Source: Promethearchaeota archaeon (lineage in GTDB: Archaea > Asgardarchaeota > Lokiarchaeia > Sigyniarchaeales > SOKP01). From it: DNA of 33,565 nt. Positions within the stretch are counted from its first letter, which is position 1. Every line of letters begins with the position of its first letter. Made by a program: the position numbers and the translations under genes. The stretch covers positions 1 to 33,565 of the forward strand of contig JAGXNS010000017.1 in assembly GCA_019894855.1 (NCBI GenBank). Direction: 5' to 3'. Under the pieces are notes generated by a model. That model was not told where the DNA came from, searched no databases, and saw only the letters and a program-made list of their open reading frames with translations. Positions 7,978-15,091 of this stretch are shown piece by piece.

Positions 7978-8967
7978 TCAAATAATGATAAACATTTCCA
8001 GTTTGTTCATGTAATACGCTAAAAACCAGATAAAAGCAGTATGAACGATGGCTATAGGGATGATAATTATACTAGGAGTATCGAAAGGGAATATCATATA
8101 AATCATGTATGCGATCAACATATGGATTAAATAAAAGATAAACGCATTCTTCCCCACAACGCTGAAAATTCTCTCTTTTTTAATGAAATTATAATTTATT
8201 CCCCATTCTTCAAATATAAAATACAAGAGATAATAAAGCAACGACGCCACTCCTACGCTAATTAAAATATACGGCAACGAAATATAGGTCCTACTTACAC
8301 CCAAAACGAAACCAGTTCCAATCCCAATTAATAGGCAAATGAGCCCGCCATAGAAGAAATAGTGTTTTAGGTGTTCTTTACCCTTCCCTAAACCCTCAGC
8401 TAAAAACGAAGATAAAATCATCATGGAGCCCCATGAAAGTACTGCTAAAATACCTCCTTCTACCGATTCGTAAATTATTACGCTTGCAGGCGTAAGAAGA
8501 AATAACTGATGTAAAACCATAAAAATGATGGCAAAGGTTAACTTCACTATTGGTTTTAATTCTAGTAGAGGTAATACCATTAATCCAGAAAACCCTAAAA
8601 CTTGAAGGGTACCCCATCGAAAGTAAAAACCATTGTAATCGATATATATAGTTAATACTAAGCCTATACCAATGAAAATTAAAAATCTGCGAATAAATCT
8701 TAATATTGCTCTTTTCTTCCCAAATTTTTCAACACGCCGTTTATACGAGATTTTCATATTAAGCGCCAGCATAAATACAAAAAAAGGTGCCACTAAATCA
8801 ACATATGTTAGTCCATATTCCCCAGCGTGTTTAGACCAAGCTGGAACATCATTATAGGGGTGAAAAGTGTTAAGAAAAACCATTAGAAGAATTGTTAACC
8901 CTTTAAATACATCTATGCTTAAAATTCTTCTATTTTGATTAGGAAGAATTTCTTCTTCTTCAGTCAT
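7978..8967 (-). CDS. HGSNAT-like membrane acyltransferase (heparan-alpha-glucosaminide N-acetyltransferase catalytic-domain family)
   Basis: A polytopic membrane protein of 329 residues with about ten helices. The N-terminus RILSIDVFKGLTILLMVFLN, followed by PAWSKHAGEYGLTYVDLVAPFFVFMLAL, is the characteristic opening of the HGSNAT/DUF5009/YeiB-like acyltransferase group. In that group a luminal or extracellular histidine takes an acetyl group from cytosolic acetyl-CoA and passes it to a glycan amino sugar; a histidine in the W-x-x-H-A segment fits this position. A late segment IFSVVGKNAFIFYLIHMLIAY also matches the family. The likely role is modification of a surface glycan or glycolipid, but the acceptor is unknown. 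The start is taken at the first ATG before the conserved IDVF motif, preceded by a short acidic leader. Confidence 0.75.
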   Translation of the reverse strand: MTEEEEILPNQNRRILSIDVFKGLTILLMVFLNTFHPYNDVPAWSKHAGEYGLTYVDLVAPFFVFMLALNMKISYKRRVEKFGKKRAILRFIRRFLIFIGIGLVLTIYIDYNGFYFRWGTLQVLGFSGLMVLPLLELKPIVKLTFAIIFMVLHQLFLLTPASVIIYESVEGGILAVLSWGSMMILSSFLAEGLGKGKEHLKHYFFYGGLICLLIGIGTGFVLGVSRTYISLPYILISVGVASLLYYLLYFIFEEWGINYNFIKKERIFSVVGKNAFIFYLIHMLIAYMIYMIFPFDTPSIIIIPIAIVHTAFIWFLAYYMNKLEMFIII

Positions 8968-9172
8968 ATCTCTGCGAAATTATAGTTTAATTAAAAATAA
9001 AAGAGAAAATTCCGTTAAAAGTTTTATTAGCTAATATAATATGAAAGAAAAAAAATAATTTTGTTTAGATTTTCCACTATAATTCAAAATACTAGAATAA
9101 TTAATCCGAAAATTTAAAGAAATTCTATGCTTTAATCAATTCTATAAAGATACAAATATAAAGTGGAAAATT

Positions 9173-9985
9173 ATGACGATTGTGGGAATAGATTACGAAA
9201 AATGTAATGGTTGCCGATTATGTATTCTAGAGTGTCGATTTTTTATCTTTGACGAAGCCAAGAAGAAGGTCCTTTTTGAAGATTTAGATAATATGTGTAG
9301 TCTTTGTGGGCACTGTATCGCAGTTTGTCCACAAGATGCTATAATTTACGAAGATTTTGGAGATGAGGCTTTTCCATTCGAAGGGATTGAAAAACTCGAT
9401 TCAATCGTACCTTATGATAATCTATATAAATTTCTAAGAGGTCACCGTTCTATAAGACATTACAAAAAGAAAGAAATCCCGAAAGAAACTTTGAAAAAAG
9501 TCATAGATCTTATGCAATATGCTCCAACAGGCAGCAATCTCAGGTTGGAAAAGTACGCAGTTGTATCTGATCGAGAAATACTAAAGAGTTTATCAGATAT
9601 GGTAACTGATACGTTGCTAAACACTCTTGGAATGAGAGCACAATATGGAAAATCTTTTGAGGCTCGGAAAAAGAAGTATAAAATTCCCCTTTTCTATGAT
9701 GCCCCCCATGTGATAATTGTGTCTTCCATGCTGGATATTCGACTTGCGGATCATAACATTGGAATTATTATTACTTACGGGAGACTCGCAGCGCAATCTT
9801 TAGGCTTAGGTACGTGTTGGAACGGTTATATTCAGATGGCATCTCAACACAATAAGAAAATTATGAAACTAGCTGGTGTTAGAGGCAACCGTTTGGGGGC
9901 TTTCATGATTGGTTATCCTAACATAACCTTCAAACGAGCGCCTCCCCGATCACGAAAACCGGTTAAAGGATTAAAATTAGATTAA
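9173..9985 (+). CDS. ferredoxin-nitroreductase fusion flavoprotein
   Basis: The N-terminal 60 residues hold two [4Fe-4S] motifs: CNGCRLCILEC (Cys11, 14, 17, 21) and CSLCGHCIAVCP (Cys42, 45, 48, 52). After a short linker the nitroreductase fold begins with RGHRSIRHYKKKEIP, the usual FMN-phosphate binding start, followed by YAPTGSNLRLEKY and, near the C-terminus, AAQSLGLGTCWNGY and GNRLGAFMIGYP. This arrangement is common in anaerobes. The ferredoxin domain feeds electrons to FMN, which reduces an organic substrate not predictable from sequence. The gene is divergent from the HGSNAT-like gene with 205 bases between them, and it converges closely (6 bases) with the next minus-strand gene. Confidence 0.92.
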   Translation: MTIVGIDYEKCNGCRLCILECRFFIFDEAKKKVLFEDLDNMCSLCGHCIAVCPQDAIIYEDFGDEAFPFEGIEKLDSIVPYDNLYKFLRGHRSIRHYKKKEIPKETLKKVIDLMQYAPTGSNLRLEKYAVVSDREILKSLSDMVTDTLLNTLGMRAQYGKSFEARKKKYKIPLFYDAPHVIIVSSMLDIRLADHNIGIIITYGRLAAQSLGLGTCWNGYIQMASQHNKKIMKLAGVRGNRLGAFMIGYPNITFKRAPPRSRKPVKGLKLD

Positions 9986-9991
9986 ATTACT

Positions 9992-11542
9992 TCAAATATA
10001 AAATCTATCAGAAGTGTTAATCAAAGCATTAATTGCTGATTCGGAGACATTAAAATTATTGAATAAATACATTTGGTAGATATAATCTCTTCCGTAGAAG
10101 ATATTAGCGTAGTAGAACTGGGCGTAAAAGATTAAGCGATAATTATTTAGAAAACGAACATCTGTTTTTATGTAACTAAAATACTCGTTATTCAAGATAA
10201 GAAAAGTTATATTTTGATCTAATATGTAATCTGCATCTTCTGGATTATTGTATAGGTGTAAATCTTGTAAACTATCAGGATATATATCAATTGTGCGAAT
10301 GTTAGAATAAAATGGAATAGCTCCGGCATCCCAAACGGCAAGAGATGAATTTTCTGAAGAATTTTCGTTAATCCACTTTCCTAAAACAATATTACATTCT
10401 TTGATTCCAGCTCCATATAAATCAACGAAAGGATAGAATGTAAATATCTGTGAAAAATTCAAAAAGCAAATTATTGTTACAGTTATATATTTGAAATTTT
10501 TAGACAAAATATTGAGTTTAAATTTGTTTCTATAAGTAGTTAATAGGAAATTAAGCGGTTTCGGTAATAATAAATAGACTAATGGAATTACCGGGACGGT
10601 AAATCTAAATCCTGGCATCCAGGCTGTTAAGAATAGTATTATAATCGATAACGAGAGCGTAATTAAAATAATGTACTGATGAATCACGTTCTTAATCCGA
10701 TAATTGGAGCGTTTAATATAATAGAACACAATTATGAAAAAAGTAGGTAATAGAAAGATAAGTAACGGTAAATAGAAGCTTATTCGCTGTGTAAACAACA
10801 ATAAATCAAAACCCGTTTGCTTTGCAACGAATGTATGAGGGAGGATGTTGCTATAATAAGCGATTCTCCATAGAAAATATGGCGCGTAAGTAAGTATAAA
10901 TGTTCCTCCATAACAAAAAAGAAGAAGTATTCGTCTATTTATATTAATTTCATTACTCTTGATAAGTAAATAAACAAAGAAAATGAATGTGAAGGCAAAT
11001 AAGACTGCTCCTTCGTGGCGCGTTAAACTTAACAACAAGAAAGAAAAAGGCGATAGCTTAATTATACGATTTTTCCTAACGGATATATCGAAAATAAAAA
11101 AGTAGACAGATACAAGTAAAAGACAGGAGAATAATGAAGTCTCCAAGCCACCAATAGACCATAAAGCTATGTTTGGAGTTAAAACATAAAAAAGATTTAC
11201 TAGACAACTTAATTCTTTAGATTTGCTTATTCGAAAAGCTAATTTGTAAAGGATTAGAATGCTCAAATGACACAATATCAATCCAGAAATCTTGGAAAAA
11301 AAGACAATTTCTATGTTAAATACAAAACTTAACGTCATCCACAATACCCATAAGAGATTCGAATAACCTTCAACGGGAGCCTCACCTATATTGAATATCA
11401 TTTCTTGATTGAGAAAAAGGTTTTTAGCGTATCTAAACGAAATAAACGCATCGTCTATGGTGAAATTCCAAAATAGTAGCTGGAGCAATAATAGAATTAG
11501 ATGTAGCGCGATTCGAAAGGAATAATAGTTTCTAATTCTCAT
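9992..11542 (-). CDS. GT-C type membrane glycosyltransferase (PMT/AftB-like)
   Basis: A 516-residue membrane protein with about ten helices followed by a C-terminal extracytoplasmic region. The first external loop has NFTIDDAFISFRYAKNL followed by EAPVEGYSNLLW. This is the DD-containing loop and the typical EGYSN-LW segment of lipid-phosphosugar-dependent GT-C transferases such as arabinofuranosyl- and mannosyltransferases. A later LTRHEGAVLF and the C-terminal AVWDAGAIPFYS also match that group. It would transfer sugar from a polyprenyl-phosphate donor outside the membrane, perhaps for surface-protein glycosylation or lipid glycan assembly. There is no Shine-Dalgarno, so the mRNA may be leaderless. 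Donor and acceptor cannot be named. Confidence 0.75.
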   Translation of the reverse strand: MRIRNYYSFRIALHLILLLLQLLFWNFTIDDAFISFRYAKNLFLNQEMIFNIGEAPVEGYSNLLWVLWMTLSFVFNIEIVFFSKISGLILCHLSILILYKLAFRISKSKELSCLVNLFYVLTPNIALWSIGGLETSLFSCLLLVSVYFFIFDISVRKNRIIKLSPFSFLLLSLTRHEGAVLFAFTFIFFVYLLIKSNEININRRILLLFCYGGTFILTYAPYFLWRIAYYSNILPHTFVAKQTGFDLLLFTQRISFYLPLLIFLLPTFFIIVFYYIKRSNYRIKNVIHQYIILITLSLSIIILFLTAWMPGFRFTVPVIPLVYLLLPKPLNFLLTTYRNKFKLNILSKNFKYITVTIICFLNFSQIFTFYPFVDLYGAGIKECNIVLGKWINENSSENSSLAVWDAGAIPFYSNIRTIDIYPDSLQDLHLYNNPEDADYILDQNITFLILNNEYFSYIKTDVRFLNNYRLIFYAQFYYANIFYGRDYIYQMYLFNNFNVSESAINALINTSDRFYI

Positions 11543-11773
11543 ATTAATGTTTTTTAATTACATCTCAATACTTAAGTTTTTTTAGGTAAATCTTAAAAAA
11601 ATTATTATCAAAGAGAAATTACATGCAATTATTGTATTTAATTCAAGAATTGTAATTAGTTTAATAATGGGTTATTGCTGGGAAATAAAAATCTTTAAAT
11701 AAAAAAATAACTATGTTATTAACAGCAAATTTAAAAAATTTGTAGTAAAAAAACAAAACTGAGAGAAAAAAAA

Positions 11774-11986
11774 ATGCTATTTACTATTCCAGATCTTGGT
11801 GCATTAGGATTTTTATTATTCTTACCCCTCATATTGGCGGCGGTTTATTGGATAATTGCGCTTCTTTTATGTATTTGGGTTTATAAGGACGCTAAGAAAA
11901 GAGATATGAATGCGGCCGTCTGGTTATTAATTGTTTTAGTTACAGGATGTATAGGCTGTATCATTTATTTAGTCGTTAGAGATTAA
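11774..11986 (+). CDS. small two-helix membrane protein with PLDc_N-like motif
   Basis: A 70-residue protein with two membrane helices. The central WVYKDAKKRDMNAAVWLLIV followed by a short glycine-rich turn and IIYLVVRD resembles the PLDc_N ('phospholipase D nuclease N-terminal') and related short archaeal membrane families, where a conserved D-A-x-x-R-G/D-M loop links two helices. It has no catalytic domain. Function is unknown; similar proteins are often bacteriocin-immunity-like or membrane adaptors. A GAGAG stretch precedes the ATG and a strong poly-T follows the gene. Confidence 0.6.
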   Translation: MLFTIPDLGALGFLLFLPLILAAVYWIIALLLCIWVYKDAKKRDMNAAVWLLIVLVTGCIGCIIYLVVRD

Positions 11987-12017
11987 GCGCAGATAATAAA
12001 TTGTTTTAATAATTACC

Positions 12018-12028
12018 TTTTTTTTTTT
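12018..12028 (+). terminator. poly-T terminator after the 70-aa membrane protein
   Basis: Eleven consecutive T on the coding strand, about 30 bases after the stop at 11986. Confidence 0.55.
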
Positions 12029-12101
12029 CTTTGACTTTTGATACACAAGAATCTATTTTTTCAAACAATTCAATAATAATTTCATTGTACAATTAAGGGT
12101 C

Positions 12102-12668
12102 ATGTTAGAAAAATTAAAATCTAAATTTTCAAGAAGCGTTCTATTTCTTTCAGATATAAAATCCATCCTCTTATCACACCATCCGAATTGTGATTATTTT
12201 TCTAAACACGTGTATCATGTAGGTAAATATAGATTATGTATTGGTTGCTTTACCTTTTATCCCTCTATCGCAATTACTATAATTTTTTCGTTGATATTTA
12301 TAGATCTTAACTATTTTAATTTAATAATCATATTCAACCTTTCCTATATATTCATGCTCCCTGTAATTCTAAATTTCTTAAAATTGACAAAGTTCAGAGT
12401 ATTGAAAATATTTTCAAAGGTTTCACTTGGGATTGGAATCGGGCTCTATCTTATAGCGATTTTTGGTCTTCCCTTTCACATACTAATTAAAGTTTTTACG
12501 ATCTTAGAAATAAACATTTTTGTTGGTGTGATTGCTTATATTAGATCGATTCATATACAAAAGGAGTGTAAAATGTGCGAGTATCAAGGAGATTGGGACA
12601 GTTGTCCTGGAATGAAACCCGTGCGAGATAAATTATATGCAGACGGATTCCGGAACAAGAAAACCTAA
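12102..12668 (+). CDS. membrane protein with paired Cys/His motifs (DUF2085-like)
   Basis: A 188-residue protein with four or five predicted membrane helices. Its N-terminus carries SHHPNCDYFSKHVYHVGKYR followed by LCIGCFTFYPS, reminiscent of DUF2085, where an HxP-x-C segment and an LC-x-x-C-T/F segment frame the first helix and probably bind a metal. The C-terminus adds another cysteine cluster, KECKMCEYQGDWDSCPGMKP. The cysteines at both ends suggest one metal or Fe-S site formed on the same membrane face. The family call is tentative, and no function is known for the family. There is no usable Shine-Dalgarno beyond AGGGT immediately before the ATG. Confidence 0.5.
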   Translation: MLEKLKSKFSRSVLFLSDIKSILLSHHPNCDYFSKHVYHVGKYRLCIGCFTFYPSIAITIIFSLIFIDLNYFNLIIIFNLSYIFMLPVILNFLKLTKFRVLKIFSKVSLGIGIGLYLIAIFGLPFHILIKVFTILEINIFVGVIAYIRSIHIQKECKMCEYQGDWDSCPGMKPVRDKLYADGFRNKKT

Positions 12669-12834
12669 ATTTCGTTTTAGACGCTTCCTTGAAGACGCCT
12701 ACATTTATCTAAATATTAAATCGTTCTTTTCTTATTCATTGAAGTAAGTAAATTTATAGTAAAAAATAAAGAAATATATTGTTAAATAAATGTAATAATA
12801 ACAAGAATCAAATTAATTAATCAAAAATTTTAAA

Positions 12835-12838
12835 GTGA
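12835..12838 (+). promoter_or_regulatory. Shine-Dalgarno GTGA that fixes the start at 12847
   Basis: GTGA lies eight bases before ATG 12847. It is itself an in-frame GTG, so a start there is possible, but the same GTGA(G) core occurs at matching distance before other genes here (21914, 26197, 30380, 32265). I therefore read it as the ribosome-binding site. Confidence 0.5.
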
Positions 12839-12846
12839 TTTTTAAA

Positions 12847-13527
12847 ATGTCAGAAAATACAATCGTTCTGAAAGGAAAAGTTAGAGAATTTACTAAATCT
12901 TATTCAGGGAATTTATCTTTTACATTAGAAGACTCTCAAAATAATCTCCATTATTGTTTCACCACAAAAAAAAGCTCTTTAGTAAGCACTTCTGATGATG
13001 TAATCATATTTGGATCTTATACTTCAGGGAATAAAGTTAGAATAAATTACATAATAAATCAAACAAGGAACTCTGAAGGAAATATGGTAGAAGCTTCTAA
13101 GGATTGGATGTATCAGCTATCACTAATAGGTTCTATTGGTACGACCATTGGATTTATTGTAGCAATATTGTATTCTTTAGGTATTTTTCCAGTAGATTAT
13201 GGGTATATGGGTATTATTAGTTCAATTTACGCAATGATCTTTTCAATCGTTCTTATAATATTACTTCTACCAGCGATGATAGTTTTCTGGGTTTTAACTA
13301 ATTCTTTTTCAAAAAAACGAAAAAGAGAGTCAGAACTCGATGCAGAGATATCTAAGTTCAAACATGGTATTTCAAGTCCAATTAAATCATCTGAATCAAC
13401 TTCTAAACTTTCGGCGATTCAAGTAGAAGCAGAAGACTATGGTAAAAAAACACAATTCTGCTCACATTGCGGTGCAAAAATGTTGTTTGAAGCAAAATTT
13501 TGCCCAAGTTGTGGATCAGAACAGTAA
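12847..13527 (+). CDS. membrane protein with N-terminal OB-fold-like domain and C-terminal zinc ribbon
   Basis: I do not recognise a named family. Residues 1-75 look like a small beta-barrel: VLKGKVREFTKSYSGNLSFT begins a strand pattern typical of OB folds, with a late VRINYIINQTRN. Two hydrophobic segments (around residues 90-150) form a membrane hairpin. A polar stretch then leads to a double zinc knuckle, FCSHCGAKM and FCPSCGSEQ, at the extreme C-terminus. The topology probably leaves both soluble ends in the cytoplasm. The zinc ribbon suggests protein or nucleic acid contacts at the membrane. The start was moved 12 bases downstream of the first GTG because that GTG is part of the ribosome-binding site. 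Confidence 0.6.
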   Translation: MSENTIVLKGKVREFTKSYSGNLSFTLEDSQNNLHYCFTTKKSSLVSTSDDVIIFGSYTSGNKVRINYIINQTRNSEGNMVEASKDWMYQLSLIGSIGTTIGFIVAILYSLGIFPVDYGYMGIISSIYAMIFSIVLIILLLPAMIVFWVLTNSFSKKRKRESELDAEISKFKHGISSPIKSSESTSKLSAIQVEAEDYGKKTQFCSHCGAKMLFEAKFCPSCGSEQ

Positions 13528-13656
13528 ATTTATAGATTTAAGCGATAATTTAACATATTTAACCTTTTATTATCCTAAGATTTTTATAGATCTTACACTC
13601 ATTAAAGATCAATAAACTCTAAAAAGAAATTAAAAAAACTAAATTTAGTGAATAAT

Positions 13657-13923
13657 ATGGGAAAAGTTTTTGGGATTATTGCTTTACTTTGTGGGATATT
13701 AGGTTTCGTTGGATGGATGTTATTAGGTTCTCTTCCTTTTGGTTTTTTCTATCTACCAATAGCGGCTATTGTTTTTGGAATTATTGGTCTGATTGTAGAT
13801 GATTCTAAAGGTATGTCAATAGCAGGATTAATTTTAGGTATTTTATCCATAGTATTTATTGTTTTTATCCTACCTATGTTAGCATTTCTTTTGATACTTT
13901 TTGGACTTAGTGCGATTTTTTAA
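13657..13923 (+). CDS. small glycine-rich membrane protein (DUF4190-like)
   Basis: An 88-residue, almost entirely hydrophobic protein with two to three membrane helices of the pattern FGIIALLCGILGFVGWML ... IAAIVFGIIGLIVDDSKGMS followed by IAGLILGILSIVFIVF. The repeated G-I-I/L-G helices and the short polar D-D-S-K-G turn resemble the DUF4190-type membrane domain often found near zinc-ribbon proteins, such as the gene just upstream. GTGA at 13648-13651 sits five bases before ATG 13657 and serves as the ribosome-binding site, so I do not start at that GTG. Function is unknown. Confidence 0.55.
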   Translation: MGKVFGIIALLCGILGFVGWMLLGSLPFGFFYLPIAAIVFGIIGLIVDDSKGMSIAGLILGILSIVFIVFILPMLAFLLILFGLSAIF

Positions 13924-13958
13924 TATTTATAACGGCCTTAAATCTAAATATAATTCTC

Positions 13959-13967
13959 TTTTTTTTT
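13959..13967 (+). terminator. poly-T terminator after the 88-aa membrane protein
   Basis: Nine T on the plus strand, about 36 bases past the stop and overlapping the end of the convergent minus-strand gene. Confidence 0.4.
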
Positions 13968-15039
13968 ATTTTAATAAAAAATCCCAGTTGATTTCGCTTT
14001 CCATTAAATCTAAAACTGTTTGAATTTCATCCTCTTGAATTCCCGGTTTTATTCTCTCGAGATTTCGCATTGTCGTATACGTATCAGAAGGGCTTAGAAT
14101 TATAGGAATATTTTTTTCATTGGCTACTCTAATCACTTTCGCATCGGGTTGTATAAAACCAGTCAAAATAAGTACGGACACATCCTCATTTAAAGCTGCT
14201 AACGCAAGATCTGCGCGATCCCCTCCTGTAATTACAGCAGCTTTTTTAACTTGTCTTAAATATTTGAGAGCAGCTTGGGCATTCATAGCTCCAATGATAA
14301 AAGTTTCGACAGTATTATTTAAGCCTGCTGACGCCATTTCGTTAATAAATTCACCGCCTATTGCCTCCATCACTTCGCTCACACGGGGAGAAAATAATGT
14401 AATGCTCCTTTCTATTATACCTAATACTGGTAAGTTATACTTAACAATATGGTCTTTTTGAAGCTCTTTTATTCTTGCTATGTATTCTAGGTCGATATTA
14501 TTAAATATAACTCCAGATATCTTAACGTTCCTGAACTCAAAGTAATTTTTCGTAAAAAATATATTATCAATACAATCATCTGAAGATTCAGGAGAGACAT
14601 AGATCAAGTCATGGATGCCTAAAGCTCGTGCGATACTAACATCATCAATTCCTACTCTCACAAATTTACGAATTGAGGGTGCTCCTTCTATAATTACGTA
14701 ATCAACATCCTTAACGATTTTGTCGTACACCGACTTAATCTTTTCTAAATACTCCATTTTTTTACTGGAATCAATTAAATCAATGTAGTATGAATCAGGG
14801 ATAGAAACGGGACAAACTAAATCGTAAGGACCTCGGTCCTTATAGACATTTTGTAAAATGAACTCAATGTCTTTGTCCGCTTTGGAACTATACGCTCCTC
14901 TTGGGCATCCAATCGGTTTAAAATACGCAAATTTTTTCCCTTCTTTCTGTAATTTTTGAATAAAACCAATGGAAAGAAAGCTCTTTCCAGCTCTTTCTCT
15001 CAAAGAGCACAAATAAAATGCTTTGACCACTTTTCTCAC
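13966..15039 (-). CDS. BioD-like P-loop/DRTGG-domain protein (phosphotransacetylase N-terminal-like family)
   Basis: A 357-residue cytoplasmic protein resembling the N-terminal regulatory half of long phosphotransacetylases. Residues 1 to about 210 form a BioD/CobQ-like P-loop NTPase domain: FYLCSLRERAGKSFLSIGF is the nucleotide-binding loop, then YFKPIGCPRG, and VIIEGAPSIRKFVRVGIDD matches the switch region. Residues about 215-320 are a DRTGG domain: SPRVSEVMEAIGGEF, FIIGAMNAQAALKYL, AAVITGGDRADLALAA and a P-S-D-T-Y-T end motif. The catalytic PTA domain is absent. It lies 52 bases downstream of acd on the same strand, so the two are probably cotranscribed. In archaea such stand-alone proteins accompany ADP-forming acetyl-CoA synthetase, suggesting a regulatory or nucleotide-sensing role in acetate metabolism. 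Confidence 0.85.
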   Translation of the reverse strand: MRKVVKAFYLCSLRERAGKSFLSIGFIQKLQKEGKKFAYFKPIGCPRGAYSSKADKDIEFILQNVYKDRGPYDLVCPVSIPDSYYIDLIDSSKKMEYLEKIKSVYDKIVKDVDYVIIEGAPSIRKFVRVGIDDVSIARALGIHDLIYVSPESSDDCIDNIFFTKNYFEFRNVKISGVIFNNIDLEYIARIKELQKDHIVKYNLPVLGIIERSITLFSPRVSEVMEAIGGEFINEMASAGLNNTVETFIIGAMNAQAALKYLRQVKKAAVITGGDRADLALAALNEDVSVLILTGFIQPDAKVIRVANEKNIPIILSPSDTYTTMRNLERIKPGIQEDEIQTVLDLMESEINWDFLLK

Positions 15040-15049
15040 TTCTTTTTAA

Positions 15050-15068
15050 CTTATTATTATTATTATTA
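15050..15068. repeat. short (TTA)n tract between acd and its downstream partner
   Basis: About six to seven tandem TTA units in the 52-base spacer between two minus-strand genes. Probably a simple-sequence tract with no coding role; it might vary in length between strains. Confidence 0.5.
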
Positions 15069-15091
15069 TTTTTAATTTAATTATATTAACC

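Noticed and set aside
11725-11741. CAAATTT-AAA-AAATTTG palindrome before the 70-aa membrane protein
   Set aside because: Composed only of A/T apart from the end bases; expected by chance in this composition.
15050-15068. (TTA)n tract considered as part of a repeat array or CRISPR
   Set aside because: Three-base units without spacers; a simple-sequence tract only.
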